64,000 nucleotides of DNA from Blasia pusilla. Lineage: Eukaryota > Marchantiophyta > Marchantiopsida > Blasiales. Location: NCBI GenBank assembly GCA_050084515.1, contig CM114272.1, forward strand, positions 18,724,001 through 18,788,000, written 5' to 3'. Each line of letters starts with the position of its first letter. Position 1 is the first letter of the stretch. The position numbers and the translations under genes were made by a program. This document shows positions 46,300 to 58,447 of this stretch, in pieces. The notes under the pieces were generated by a model. It saw nothing but the letters and a program-made list of their open reading frames with translations. It had not been told where the DNA came from and did no database searches.

Positions 46300-48478
46300 C
46301 ATTCCATCTCACCACACTACGTCTAACATGATGATGTCCACATACCAAAAACCTATATGGACTTTGCAAACATGATACTAGGCGGCATGCCAGACCTCCC
46401 TGATGATGATGTACCTCAGTTCATCACACTTAGCGATGCCCAACTGCGCTATGCAGTTGGGCATGCTATGCTATAGTTTGGGACTTGAACAATCTCATTG
46501 GGAAAATGGGATTACTTGGCATGCCATGAGCCATCTAATTGATGAACGCAAAGCCTAGGCACAGGCATTCCATGATAGGAACAAGTCTGCTCATGCATCT
46601 GGTAAATGTCTTTTACTTATATAAAATTTTTCCTTCTTTACATTAGTCAAATATATTGACTTGCCTCTCTGCAATTTCTATCGATAAGTGCATTGAAACT
46701 TTTATGTCTTCCCTATTAATTGTAGGTGTACAGAAGGAAATCCCGTCTCTAAAAAAAATTCAGTACCATGATGAAGAACTTACATGTGATGAAGCAAGCA
46801 AAAAGTTTTCCAAGCTCATTGTTGGAATTTTCCTTGAACAATTCCGAGAACTCAAAGCTATAATGGAACTTCCATTAACCATGCTTGTCAACGTGTCATC
46901 AGCAAAAGCCATTCACCTCTTATCCCGTATGAAATTAGCCAGGGAAAAAGGGGATATTAACCCATCTCCATTCCTCCTCCAATGCTCGCTTGCCTCATGC
47001 CACAACTGCCCGTCCTACCACACCACACACATCAGTACTTCAATTAGGAGTGTCCTCTCCTACATATGCTCTGAGACAAGCCGGTTCACGATCCTCGCCC
47101 ATCCACTTTAATAGTGACATGCCTACATATGAGAATGCTCAGCTTCCAGAATCCCCAAACAAGCGGAAATGTGCTTGATTATGGTATGTTCCTCTACTTC
47201 TTTATTCTGCAGAATTCACCTCCACTTTCATTTTCTTACTTTGTCTCTGGTTCCACTCTATTATCATCAACATGTTGTTTGCTTGTCAGTATTTCCTATT
47301 GTTGCATTGCAGATTTCATCTGCTGGTTTGGCCTGTTGTAACTCGAGTGGACCATATACACATTGGCAGCAACCTACTTGCAATGTGTAGAACGGAGCAT
47401 CAAAGACAATAGTTTTGTGTCCTACATTTGTCTTACACAGACTTTTTGATCTGGATTTTTGACACTCAACTGCATGTTCAAATTTAATAAGCCTTCGAGG
47501 GTTCATCTCTTCTTATGCTAGACTACATTAAACATTTGACATGTCCTTATGAGATTATTTTGAAAAAAATTTGAATGCAAATTCATCTTGTTTCTGCTGG
47601 TTTTTGCAATACACAATGCACAAATTTTACCCTACTTCTTGGAAAATTTCTTTACTTCAATATTTATTCTACATACAAGACTTGAAATTATCCATTGTTT
47701 ACATCATAGATCATACAGATGCTTCTATTTTGTTGGCTGCCATGTCTCACTGTAATGTAATGATGAGTTTCAACTCATGTTTAACTTCTTCAACTCGTAA
47801 TTTTGTAAACGTGACCTTCTCTTATGTTACAACTTCAACTCACTATTGCATCCTACTTTTGAGCATTTCATTACCTATGATCTTTGTGGATGATATCTCA
47901 GTTTCTGTTTTCATAGTTAGGACTCTTGTTGTAGTTACTTCTAAAACTTATTTTGCAGTTACGACTTTGTGATAACATTCTCTCATTCGTGTAAGCTCTC
48001 GCCGTTTATGTTTTATAACAATGTCATGATTGAATGCTTGTGTCAGGATCTTCAGATGCCAACTAGTCATATGGAGGTGTCTACTATTCGACCGTTGTGT
48101 AAGAAGAGAAGACGGAGTGTACCTAGATGTGCCCAATCTCACGACCCACCCTTGCCAACTCTCACAAGAGCAGATCTCACATGCGGCACAGTTCCCATTC
48201 ACATATATGATGCTATGGTGGCAAACATTGACGCACTCACAACTAGATACGATAACTCCCAACAATCTGTGGACTTCCTCAATAATATGATATCTTCTCT
48301 AAATGAAGACTCAGAGATTCACATCAACAGGATGAACAACCTTACTGACAGGCTCAGAGTTGCAAAGAAGAACTTCATGAATCTTGTAGATACTTGTAGT
48401 GTTGAGATGCAGAATGATCATGCATACGCAGAGTTTGTGCATAGAATACAACCTATTTTCAAAAGCATTAATTTGTGA
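46300..48478 (+). pseudogene. Unknown second open region of the Helitron
   Basis: Successive plus-strand frames (about 46380-46610, 46656-47111, 47969-48478) look coding. The last has 169 codons, a basic patch (KKRRRSVPR) and a long helical, Asn/Asp/Leu-rich part that could form a coiled coil. Intron-like borders occur near 46602-46725. It does not resemble the RPA-like ORF some plant Helitrons carry. It may be a second Helitron protein or a captured host-gene fragment. Function unknown. Confidence 0.35.
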
Positions 48479-48480
48479 GA

Positions 48481-51400
48481 CGTTTTCTAGTATGAGTTGG
48501 AAAATTCCTCAGTAGATTCCGGCTATTCCATAAATATTTTCTCTCCAAAATCCCACGTTACCATATGTTTCAAATTTTTGACATGATTTTCAGCGGTTAA
48601 ATGTTGGCCCAATTATCTTGCTTGTTTACCTTTCTCTATGTTAAGCTATGTAATCCAGAAATTTTCACTTACTATTGCAAAGTTATTGTTTTTATGCCAA
48701 AATACTTTCATTTTGTTATCCAAACATTATAAGTTGGTGTTTACACAGTTATCTCTTTCACACATCTATGCATACAAATGCACCATGCTGTTGCACACAC
48801 ACATAACTTTCTCAAATGAACTTTCCCCGAACATTCACTCTTTCTGCAAAGCTCTGCTACCTTGTCTTGCAATTCCTGTTTATTTCAAGGTATTGTGCCA
48901 AGTTAATGAAGAAGGAGAACCACTTACCAACTCACTGTTCATAGTTCCAACAACCAATTTAACCTATCTCCCACAGTTCCCATGCCCTCGTTGCAACTAA
49001 ATGCAGCAGTCTCATCAGGATCAATTGCCTACTCCCAGGGGGGTCACATAGTTAGTAGAGTCTTACTAGACTTATGGAAAAAAATCCACAAAGCCAACTA
49101 TGGATTCACGCGCTTAAGTTCCTACAAGGTTAGAAGCCAGCAAAGCAGCTCCCAACATTGGAAAGTTCCTTGGCACTTGGGACCACCGTCTGATGTTACT
49201 TTTCAATTCCCCACTCTCCTTCAATATAAGAACGCAGATACAGACAAAGCTCTCTGAAGAGGTTCCTCCATATCCGATACACTACCGGCCACATACTTGT
49301 TATTAAGGGTAGGACCCAACTAGGTACCCTAGAATCATAAACTGTTGGAAAAAGATTAGTGGATACTGATAAGGAGGGCTTCTTTGAGTTTCATACTCTA
49401 GCAAGACATATTGATGTTCCCTCTTCTTCAAAATTATCCAAATTATGGAAGTTTCGAAAACCACCAAGAACACATCAAAATTTAAGCTTTTCAAGTGGCA
49501 TGACACCCCATTCTTTGCATTGGATGATTTAATTCCTTTAAGAATTCTTTTCGTGATATACATTTCTTTGCCCTAAGAGTTATTAATTTCATGAAAATCC
49601 AAGAATTTGCATCACTTTTGTGAGAATCCTTCATTTTTTAATGTTTTTTCTAGTAAAATGCATGCCAAGTCTTAAAAAACCTTCATTGAATTTCTTACAA
49701 GTTGGTCATGGACATTGTGATGGCTAATATAAGATTATGAATAAACCATTAAGAAAAGAGATGAGAGGCTACACGTTCGTTGGTTGAAGAAAAAAATGGA
49801 ACTAGCTTATAGTAATATATTTAGATCCTAAACCCTAAATGTTCAAAATCTAAATATATAGCAATGCCATTCGTTTATTAAAGACGACAAATATTAAAGG
49901 TTTGTGTTCGTGGAAGTAGATTGTAGGAATAAATAAACCAATCAATCAATCAAAAAATACAGAAAAAAAAAGACATAACTTAAGTGCCCATTTGCATATC
50001 TGTAACATATGATTATAATCGTGAATGGATAACAATGGTAAAAGAATGACAAAAAAATATGCATAAATGGAGATCGATGAATATTAGCACTTACATATTG
50101 GCATAAAAAATATAAGTGTAACTTCTTTATACATCCCTCCAACATTGTTAAAACCCTCATATTTCCATACAAAGTATTTACCTAATGATCCAAGTATTCC
50201 AATAATACAATAATTTATCATTCCTATAGTATGAGTTTCAATGCTTCAAATATCTTGATTCTTGTAAGCTCTTGGGAAGGAATAAGTCAAAGGGAAAGAC
50301 TTGCATGCATATTCTACAAGTTGACATAGAAAACATCTAGGACGATCAAACATAAATTCATCATATAACACCCATTACATCAAATGCACGAAAAAATCAT
50401 ACCTAAGGATCAAAGAAAAGAGACAAGAAACAAATATTATCACGTAAGTTTTACGTAAAAATGGAGGGTTTCAAAAAAGTTAACATAACCTATTTTCAAA
50501 AGATTGCATTTGAACAAAGAAACAAAATCTTGTGGAAATAGAAATGAATCCTAATTAAGATGCCCCATGTCCATTACCTCTCATAAAAAGGAAAATGTTA
50601 CGTATTAGTTGATAAGTAACATTTTAATTCAATTGTCGTTATGAAGTCTAGATTCTTAAGGTTTAGATGAAAAAAGTTCAACTTTCTCAAAAATACGTGC
50701 TCCAAATTTATTTCTAGGCATTGGAGTGTAGAGACCGACCACTTGGTGTTGGAGGACCTGATGCAAGGGCTAGAACCAAGTAGTAACTTTGGAGGTTGGG
50801 CACCAAGAGGATGTAGAAGTCCATCATTGAGCATTGTTGACTTGAATATCTGATAAGCATTAAGATTTCAACATTCTACATAATGAAAAACATGACAAGA
50901 TAAATTTGAATGAGGCATGCCAATGACCTTTCACTCGAGATTTGGGAAAGGTGATGTGTATGTCTCACATATGATAAGAAGAATCCTCTCATGGCTATTT
51001 TAAGAAAATTATGGGATTTTCTCTATGCATTATTTTATCCATTTTTTATTTAAGAAATCTCACTTCTCGCTCGCTTCATTGATTTTTAAATCTTCCTACC
51101 CTGTGATTTGAAAAAAAACTCATCCTATCCATCCCCCCCTTCATATTCCTCTTTTCCTAAATAATAGAGTCACTTCCTCTCCTCTCGTTTCCTTTCATAT
51201 TAAACTTTAAATTTTGACTATTTTTTCTTGTAGTTACTTTGGGAAAGAAAACCCCTCCCATTTATGCAAATAAGAATATCATTAAAAGAAATCTCCTTCC
51301 CTACCTAAATATTTCATGATTTTTAAGGAGGTACCTTAAATACCTATTTTGGGAAAACCATTAGAGACTAATATTGGGAAAGAGGTAGGTCTAAATTCTA

Positions 51401-51763
51401 GCATGCCCTAATATATCATTTCCCTTCCATCACTCCCATTTTAATTAAAATCCCACTTCATGCTCTCCCACCTTCTTATTTTGTGAAGAAAAAATTTTCT
51501 TCACTTGATTTTGAAAAATAAACCAATGAAGAAGTGGAAGTCCAAGAGTGATAAGGGGGGAAAAGTCAACTTGAAGAAGACTCACCTCATTCCCTTGAAG
51601 GCCACTTCGTGATGTTAGACTAATTTTTCATGTAGTGATACATTATATTGAAAAAATTAATATAGATCACTACTTTATCAAGTAAAATTCTCACCATACA
51701 CACATGGTTTGTAGATGCACAATTTTCTTCCCCTCATTTAGGAAAGATCCATGAAATATTTTT

Positions 51764-51765
<2 letters not shown>
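48481..51765. other. AT-rich DNA with no recognisable gene
   Basis: Only short frames. A single CCCTAAA motif near 49833 and a palindromic CTAGGTACCCTAG near 49321 are noted without assigning a role; the latter might lie near the Helitron 3' end but has no convincing hairpin-CTRR layout. Confidence 0.35.

Positions 51766-51768
<3 letters not shown>

Positions 51769-51836
<68 letters not shown>
51769..51836. repeat. Compound (CT)n-(AT)n microsatellite
   Basis: About 13 CT units followed by about 20 AT units. A short (GA)n run follows at about 51875-51888. Confidence 0.95.
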
Positions 51837-51840
<4 letters not shown>

Positions 51841-51889
51841 GTCCCCAGAGTACGAGCCAAAATTTAAAATATAAGAGAGAGAGAGAGAT

Positions 51890-53790
51890 TGATTGAGATT
51901 AATTTTGTAAGAAGAACGTTTGGTAAATTTTTTCAAACACTTATTGAATATTAAATCATGAATTAACGGATAAAATCGAATAAAATTGGATGTTCAACGG
52001 ATAATTCATGATTTAATATTGAAAAGTTAATTTACTTCTATATTTTGATCTATAACGAATAAAATAGAATAATATAAATATTGATTGAAAATTCAAAATT
52101 ATAATAGTATTGCAATATTCACTATGCCTTATAAGTTTCTTTCTTTACAAAATTCCAAATTTATACCCAAATATAAGCATGAGTAAGCTTTAAATTTCTA
52201 TTGTATCTTAACTAGAGCATAAAATATAGAAAAATAGAACATTCCAATATTTCCATGCATGAAAGTTTCCTTCTTTATTTTATGCCCTTAAGATTTATTT
52301 TGAAAGAAAATTCTTCAACTAAATTCAAGATAATCTTTGTATCTCCCAAGAAAGGTCTAACAATCAATTCTTTGAAAAATATAGAAGTAAATTAACTTTT
52401 CAAATGGTACCCACTTCTATAGTGCATTAAGAAAAAGAAAGTCATTAGATCTTTCTACGTTGAAAATCAAAGAAGACTTTCATTTTTCGCAATTGATCTC
52501 TAGATGATTGAGAATTTTCAACCCATTTGACTTCCAAGAGTAGACTTATAAATAATTTTCTTCGCAATCGCAAGTTAGATTCTTCTTGGAAAGAGTTTCA
52601 TCACGAGAACAAGCCATTATATCAATTACCACATATGTCATTTTATTTTCCATGTTTTTCTATATATGTGTACATGAAACTTATAGAATGAGAAATTAAA
52701 TTTACAAAAGAATTCGATTCGAAGATTAAAATTATGGATAAAAAAACATGACCCAATTGTTATTTGATTTCCTTGTAATAACTTGAAAGAAATCTCTTTA
52801 GAAGAAAGTACTCCTGAAGTTATAATCAATTTGAGGCCCTCTTTAAAAACAATGCATAGACCATAACCTACCCATCTCATACAATTCTCTATGGGAGTTT
52901 AAGGTGGAGAGTTCATTGTTAGTGTCTCTCTAAGTAAGGCACGTAAGAGTTTAGGAAAACTTTGGAGTGAAAATGGCTTATTTCTTACTTTTTAGAAAAA
53001 TGGTACAATTGGAATGAAATTCTCAAGCTTGGAAAAAATGGACGATTTTGCAAAAGAAAACATGTATGTTACATACATCATTAAAGAGGAGAATATAATT
53101 CCAAGAAACTTTGGGACATACCATTTTCTTTGCTTTTCTATGAGGCTAATGAAGACACGAACGCCCTAACAATGGGATTCACAACACAAGGTTTAGGAGG
53201 CAAGTATGAACAATAAGAATCGATATTCTAGTTATTTTCTTTTGATAAAAGCCAGTCTAGCCCCTAGCAACAAGATATCAAAGTGATATTCTTCGTGAGC
53301 CATTACCTAAAAATGATCAACGAGTGTTGGCCTTCATCTCAAGCCATCGGAGACATATCTAAAAGAAACACACAACAAATAATTGGATACTAATCACAAG
53401 AGTGGATGAAAAATTTCAAGGTATTGATATTTATTTATCGATATGAATCAATTTTTTTAAAATTAAAAATAGGAACACTAGAAAATATGCTCGTGTGATG
53501 GTGATGCACAAATTTTCCAATCCCTTATTTACAAGGGGACCTTCAGGCTATAGAATTACGGACGCATAGCCACCACCGAGTATCCCTTGATCTATCTACA
53601 TCAAGTGGATTTTCACATCTACATCGAGGACAATACTCATAAAGGGCTCGCCCATATTTAACACCTCCTGGTTGCAAGTGTCTAATCTAAGTCGGTCCAT
53701 CCCAAGTGGATATGGAGCAAAGTCTCTCCGCAGCAAAATGCTTATATAGCACGTAGTCGTATGTGGCCAGGCGTGCTTTGCAATCCATGT
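51890..53790. other. AT-rich DNA with no recognisable gene
   Basis: Nothing recognised, apart from a short inverted repeat built on CATGATTTAATATT around 51946-52020. Confidence 0.4.
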
Positions 53791-53799
53791 CATCTAAGC

Positions 53800-56700
53800 C
53801 AGTAAACCTGTGGGTAGTATCACCACCTTACATATGCGAGCAACCCATGCCTCGAATTGTGGGTTCATACCATTTTTTGCGTATTTTATTTTATGTGGAG
53901 AGTATGTGCCCGTCTTATCCGTGAAAAGTGGATATTTATTGTTAATGAGTCTCCATTGGAACTTCACGAAAACTGTCAGCTTTGCTTTTATGTCTATGAA
54001 AGTCTCGACAAAGGAGAAAGCTTTCCACGTTTTCCCAGATAGTAAGCTGAGATTACGCGATTGTCCTACTCTCGTGCGGTCTTTGCTCCCTCGTCGGAGG
54101 CCGCAGTTTCGGTTCGGGCTCTCTCCTCTTCCGACCTCGAGAAAAGCAACTCGATCGATCTCCTCTTCCGTTCTCGAGAAAAGCGACTCGACTTGCCACA
54201 CTCGAGTCTCGGGCATACGAGCCGAATCGAGCGCTCCAGTAGTAGTAGAAGTGTAGGGTACGTCTGCGGAAGTCGGACGCCCGTTCCGTGCCGCTATGAT
54301 CAGGCGCGGGCTGCGCAGCCGCGGAGCGAGGTTGTTTGTTGGTACGGCTACCGGCGATGAGTAGCGTACGCTTCCGTGCGCGAGCGAGAGATGCGGATCC
54401 TATCCGTGTGTCGATGAGCGGAATGATGGGTGAGGATGGTAAGTGGAGAGTCGAGAGTCGGCTCAGTGAGAGGAAAGGAGAGAGAGAGAGAGGCGGTCCA
54501 TGGTTGGTTGGAAATTGCGGTGGTCAAAAAGGAGGCCGGGCCCCATTGATTGATTCATCATTTCATTCATTGATTGATTCATGTGTGAAGCAGCGGATGA
54601 GGGTATCTGGGAGGGGGAGAAACGGGGGCATTCTGGGGAAGATGGAATTCGTAGCATTGAATGCCGTAAAGTGGAAGATTCTCGAGAAGTATCCAACGGC
54701 GGGGAGATCATTGCCCTCGCTCCTTCCTCGCTCTCGACGATCGGGCCCGTCTGCGCGCCCGCACATCCCTTCGCTCCCCAGTCGCGTGAGCCCCTGCGAC
54801 TCCTTCTCCGAGCGAACGAACGAACGAACGAATGATCTCATCACTCTCCCCAATGGTTCCTTCCTCCGCCATAATCCTCATTTCCCGACGGAGGGCAGAA
54901 GGACGGGATCCGTCTCGCCATCCTCTCACGGCGTTTTTCCCATTCCCCGTGCTGCCGTCTTCTCACTTTCATGATTCATCCGGTTTTCGTCCCGTCTCCA
55001 TCCATTTGTCTCGGGCCCTGGACCAGAGGGGCAGTTCCGTGCGGCCGGGAAACATTCCCCGACCATCTGCTGGGAAGGCGGTTCCCGACGGGCTTCAAGA
55101 CCGGTCCCAAGCTCCGTCGGATCTCTGCTCCAGCGTCCTCTGCCCCTCACGCTTACATTTCCGCTTGTTTTCCCGTCGCTAAATGTCTTTTACTGTATGT
55201 GGTAGAAGTGTGTTTGCATCCATCCATCCACGCTGGTGCCCATCGTCATAATTTTTCTTCCTTTTTAAATGCTAGTGGGATGCCCGTGCTAGCACGGTCT
55301 CTTTTAATGGCTTCCGAGTATTTTTCCACACTAAAAATTCGACGTTTCTTAGACACTCGGTCAGATTTAGGGTGAGGATCAGAACGCTCCCACCCCTCTC
55401 GAGTTTCCACCGCCCGTCTCGTTCTCTAGTTTTATCTTAATTTTTTTATTATTACTTTAAAACTTAGAAGAAGTATATTTTCATCCATCCGTCCTCTTCC
55501 TTCCCCACCCACAAGTTTATCCCCCTACTTCTCCATTTTTATAGCTCGGTATTAGTACACGCACATTCACGAGAGACCGAATGTTCATGACTCGTTTCTT
55601 TTCTTACATCGTTATGTTTGAACATCATAGATCGCCGATAGCTGTATTTACAACTCGTGAATGCACTTGTTTCACGACCTTACATGGAGTGTGGTTGCCC
55701 GAGCTGACTCGACTTGGGAGGAACAGTCCGTCCCCTGAGGACAGCATCCTTTGGCACGAAGGTGGGGCTGGGGATTCCCCGGGTTGTTTCTGGCGAGAGC
55801 CGATGTTTGAGGAAGCCAAAAGTCAGCTCGCCTGGAATTGCGCGTCGTTCATGGAACTAACACGGTAGATGAGGGAGACGACTCAACAGTTACTTACCTC
55901 GAGGGTAGGAGCGATGCTCAGCGTTAGTCAGGCGGGCGGCGGGGGACAGGAGAGGCCAAGAGTTCGTTGAGTTTCAAGCTGTCGAGGAGCTGGCATATGT
56001 CAATGCAGACAGCTATCTATCTCTGGAGATTTCCGTCTCTCGCACTCCTCTCTCTCTCTCTCTCTCTCCCCTATTCCCTGCTGGTCCCATCCGGTTCCCG
56101 TAGGTGAGAAAACACTCAATCCAGTCGTTCAATTTCTTTCGACGCTCGACCTGTGGAGGTCCTGCAGTCGCTTCTCCGACGACTGTAGCTGCAACTACCT
56201 CACAATGAGTGACTCTAGAAATGCTCCCGAGCCCCGGACCCCAACCCCGCAGCCTTGGCGTCACTCCACTCGTGACGAACGGAGAGCTGACGCAGGCTTC
56301 TTCCAAACAGCCCTTGTGTCTTCCACACCTTCCTTGGGTGGAAGAAGCCAAGAATGGACCGGCGGCAGTCGTGGTTGTTGCGCCTGCTGGCTGACGTCTC
56401 AGAGGCATGGAACTGGCATTTTTGAGGAAATCACAAGGGAATATCCCCACGAATACTAAGAAGAGAGTAGGAGCTAATTTTCGATTGGCGAAGCTAAACG
56501 AGCTCGCGAGTACGATGTCCAAGTGCGACCAGCCGAAAAGATCGAAGCCCGTTGTTTCCTTCGCGAATGCTTGGGATCCGCACGAAAAAATTGGGAACCT
56601 AGCCAATAAGCAAAGAAGAGAATCCGCGGCTGCGCTGATGATTGGATGTTCCGGGAATAGATCAGCGTGAAGCGCTGAAGCGATCAATCCGGAAGCAGAT

Positions 56701-57350
56701 GGCGATGCTCGTCCGTCGAAAGCGAGGGGGAAAATAAGGTTATCGGCCAAGCTACTTCGCGCTGCTTGGAGTCTAGCTACGATCAACGAGTACCTAGGCT
56801 GCTCGTTCACCTGCATACACGACTGATCAGGCGTTTCAGATACTGTGCTGCGGTGGTATCAATAAGGCGTCAGTCCGTCGGTCGGTCGGTCGGTCGGTCC
56901 GTCCATAGCCTCGCTCGCTCGCTCACGTAGGTTCGAGTAAATGAGCGGGAGGAAACGCAGAGACTCGCTCACTCACTCACTCACTCAGTCTCACAAGCGG
57001 AGAGAGCACAGCGCTGCTTGGACGATTTGTTGACGGAATATCGCTTTCGTTTTCGGGACCGTAGGACTCGGAGGTCGATGGGCGGAGGAAAACTCCTCTC
57101 AACCGGCGGGGGATCGCAATTTCGCAGAGACGGATTCTCATGCGGCGTCGCGTCCCGTCCCGTCCCGTCCCGTGACTCCCGTCCCCTCCCGATTCGACTC
57201 GACTCCACTCGGCTCGGCTCGGCTCCCTCTGTCTCGGGGTTGCTTTGGGGGTTGCGGTAGATGAGGAGAAGTGGGGTGGCTGCCCTCGGTGGGACCCGGC
57301 CCAGTGAGAGAGAGACCGAGAGGGGTATCTTTTTTACGTGCAAGAGGTTG
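53800..57350. other. GC-rich gene-proximal DNA
   Basis: GC-rich with many tetranucleotide runs (GAAC near 54815, CGGT near 56877-56898, CACT near 56967-56986, CCCGT near 57149-57170). Long frames occur on both strands (54336-54974 plus; 56013-56816 minus, 267 codons), but none has a recognised domain or consistent splice signals. It could include the 5' end of an unrecognised transcript. I cannot support a gene. Confidence 0.3.
55272..55300 (-). mobile_element. Helitron-type 3' terminus (copy 5)
   Basis: On the minus strand the 14-bp palindrome CCGTGCTAGCACGG (55284-55297) is followed by eight bases and CTAG (55272-55275), the same design as the ends at 13654 and 30731. The rest of the element was not delimited. 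Confidence 0.45.
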
Positions 57351-57380
57351 TTACTAAGAGTAGAGATGGCCGGTAAAGCC

Positions 57381-57386
57381 CACGTG
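57381..57386. promoter_or_regulatory. G-box upstream of the bHLH gene
   Basis: A perfect CACGTG about 1 kb before the first firm coding exon, in the GC-rich leader/promoter region. CACGTG is the core site bound by plant bHLH proteins of this subfamily, so autoregulation is possible. Chance occurrence cannot be excluded. Confidence 0.35.
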
Positions 57387-58447
57387 GGCTAAGGCGCTCT
57401 GTCCACCATGCCCTCTGGTACGAAGAAGGGGAGGGTGGGGCCCCGCGGGCGGAAGTTCATCTCTCCACTGCTCCGTTTACTTGAGGGACTGCGAGAGAGA
57501 GGCACAGAGAGAGAACGAAAGGAACACAAGAGCGCGGTGCGCGAGCGAGCGACAGAGAGAGCGAGAGAGACAGTTCGAAGAGGAGGAGGAGCACGAGGAA
57601 GAAGAAGAAGAAGAAGAAGAATAGCACAGACGGAGGACTAGTGCAGAAGCCGACCTTCATCCGCACTGCCTGCCTGCCTGCCAGCCAGCCAGCCAGCGTG
57701 AGGAGGCGGAAGAGGAAGAATAAGGATTGAAAATTTGCGTCGCGAATCTTGTTTGTGCGAGGTGTTCTCGGTGGTGGGTCTTCTCCCGGGAGATTGCGAG
57801 AATCTCGACGTGGGTCGGCTAGGGTGGCAGGACCATTGGGGTCGAGAGGGACCTGCGTAATCGAGGAAGCCGAGACGAGAATGCTGGGAGGCTTTTGATT
57901 TAGGACCCCTTGGATGTCGGCAATTCGGTGATTTGTCGTCGTGTCTACGGCTGCCGGTGGATTGCAGATGCCCTGCTACTCTCCACCATGGCATTATAGC
58001 GATTAACTGCCCTCTTGGATGTTCAGCATCCGGCTGCAGCTGCGACCAGACTTCTCACCGCTCTAAATTTGTGGGCTGTTTTCGGACGGACGTCGTAGCC
58101 CTCTTTTTCTCGGTATGTCGTCTTGCGTCTGCCCGTGACAGCTCTTTCGGACGTGAAGCTCGGAAGGGCGTATATCATGATGACTGTAATGACTTGTATT
58201 TCGGCATCTTCATGAAGCATTTCCTGCAATCCGTCTGGTTGGTGCTGTCCTTCTTGCACAGTCGTCGTGATTCATCCGTGGCCGAGATCCACAATTTACC
58301 TTTTCTCTCTTTCCTCTCCTCTTCTACTCTATTCAACTTCTTCCTCACATTCATTCCTTGTGTCTGTGCACAACTTCCTTCCACGACTCTGTCGCTATAG
58401 AAGCACTGACATATGTGTTCAATCCCTCGTTCTCTGGCTCCTTCCAG
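57387..58447 (+). promoter_or_regulatory. Probable promoter / 5' leader of the bHLH gene
   Basis: Rich in GAGA repeats (57485-57570) and a GAA run (57596-57620), common in plant leaders. A donor-like site (CG|GTATGT at 58112/58113) and a pyrimidine-rich acceptor (CTCCTTCCAG ending 58447) suggest an intron in the leader or N-terminal region. The frames across it begin with TTG, not ATG, so the true start exon is unresolved. Confidence 0.45.

Larger units (their letters stand above)
41465..48480 (+). mobile_element. Degenerate autonomous Helitron
   Basis: A rolling-circle transposon identified by its Rep nuclease followed by a PIF1-type helicase on the same strand (separate entries), then an additional open region. 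Stops and frameshifts are frequent, and a solo LTR sits inside the helicase. The TC 5' end and the hairpin-CTRR 3' end were not located with confidence, so the limits given are those of the coding remnants. Confidence 0.85.

Noticed and set aside
56013-56816. 267-codon minus-strand frame as a gene
   Set aside because: No recognised motif, includes translated GAGA repeats at its end, and lies in GC-rich DNA where frames also stay open on the other strand.
57933-58112. 60-codon upstream exon of the bHLH gene
   Set aside because: It splices in phase with 58448 through plausible sites, but the frame begins with TTG, contains no ATG and shows no similarity I know to this family.
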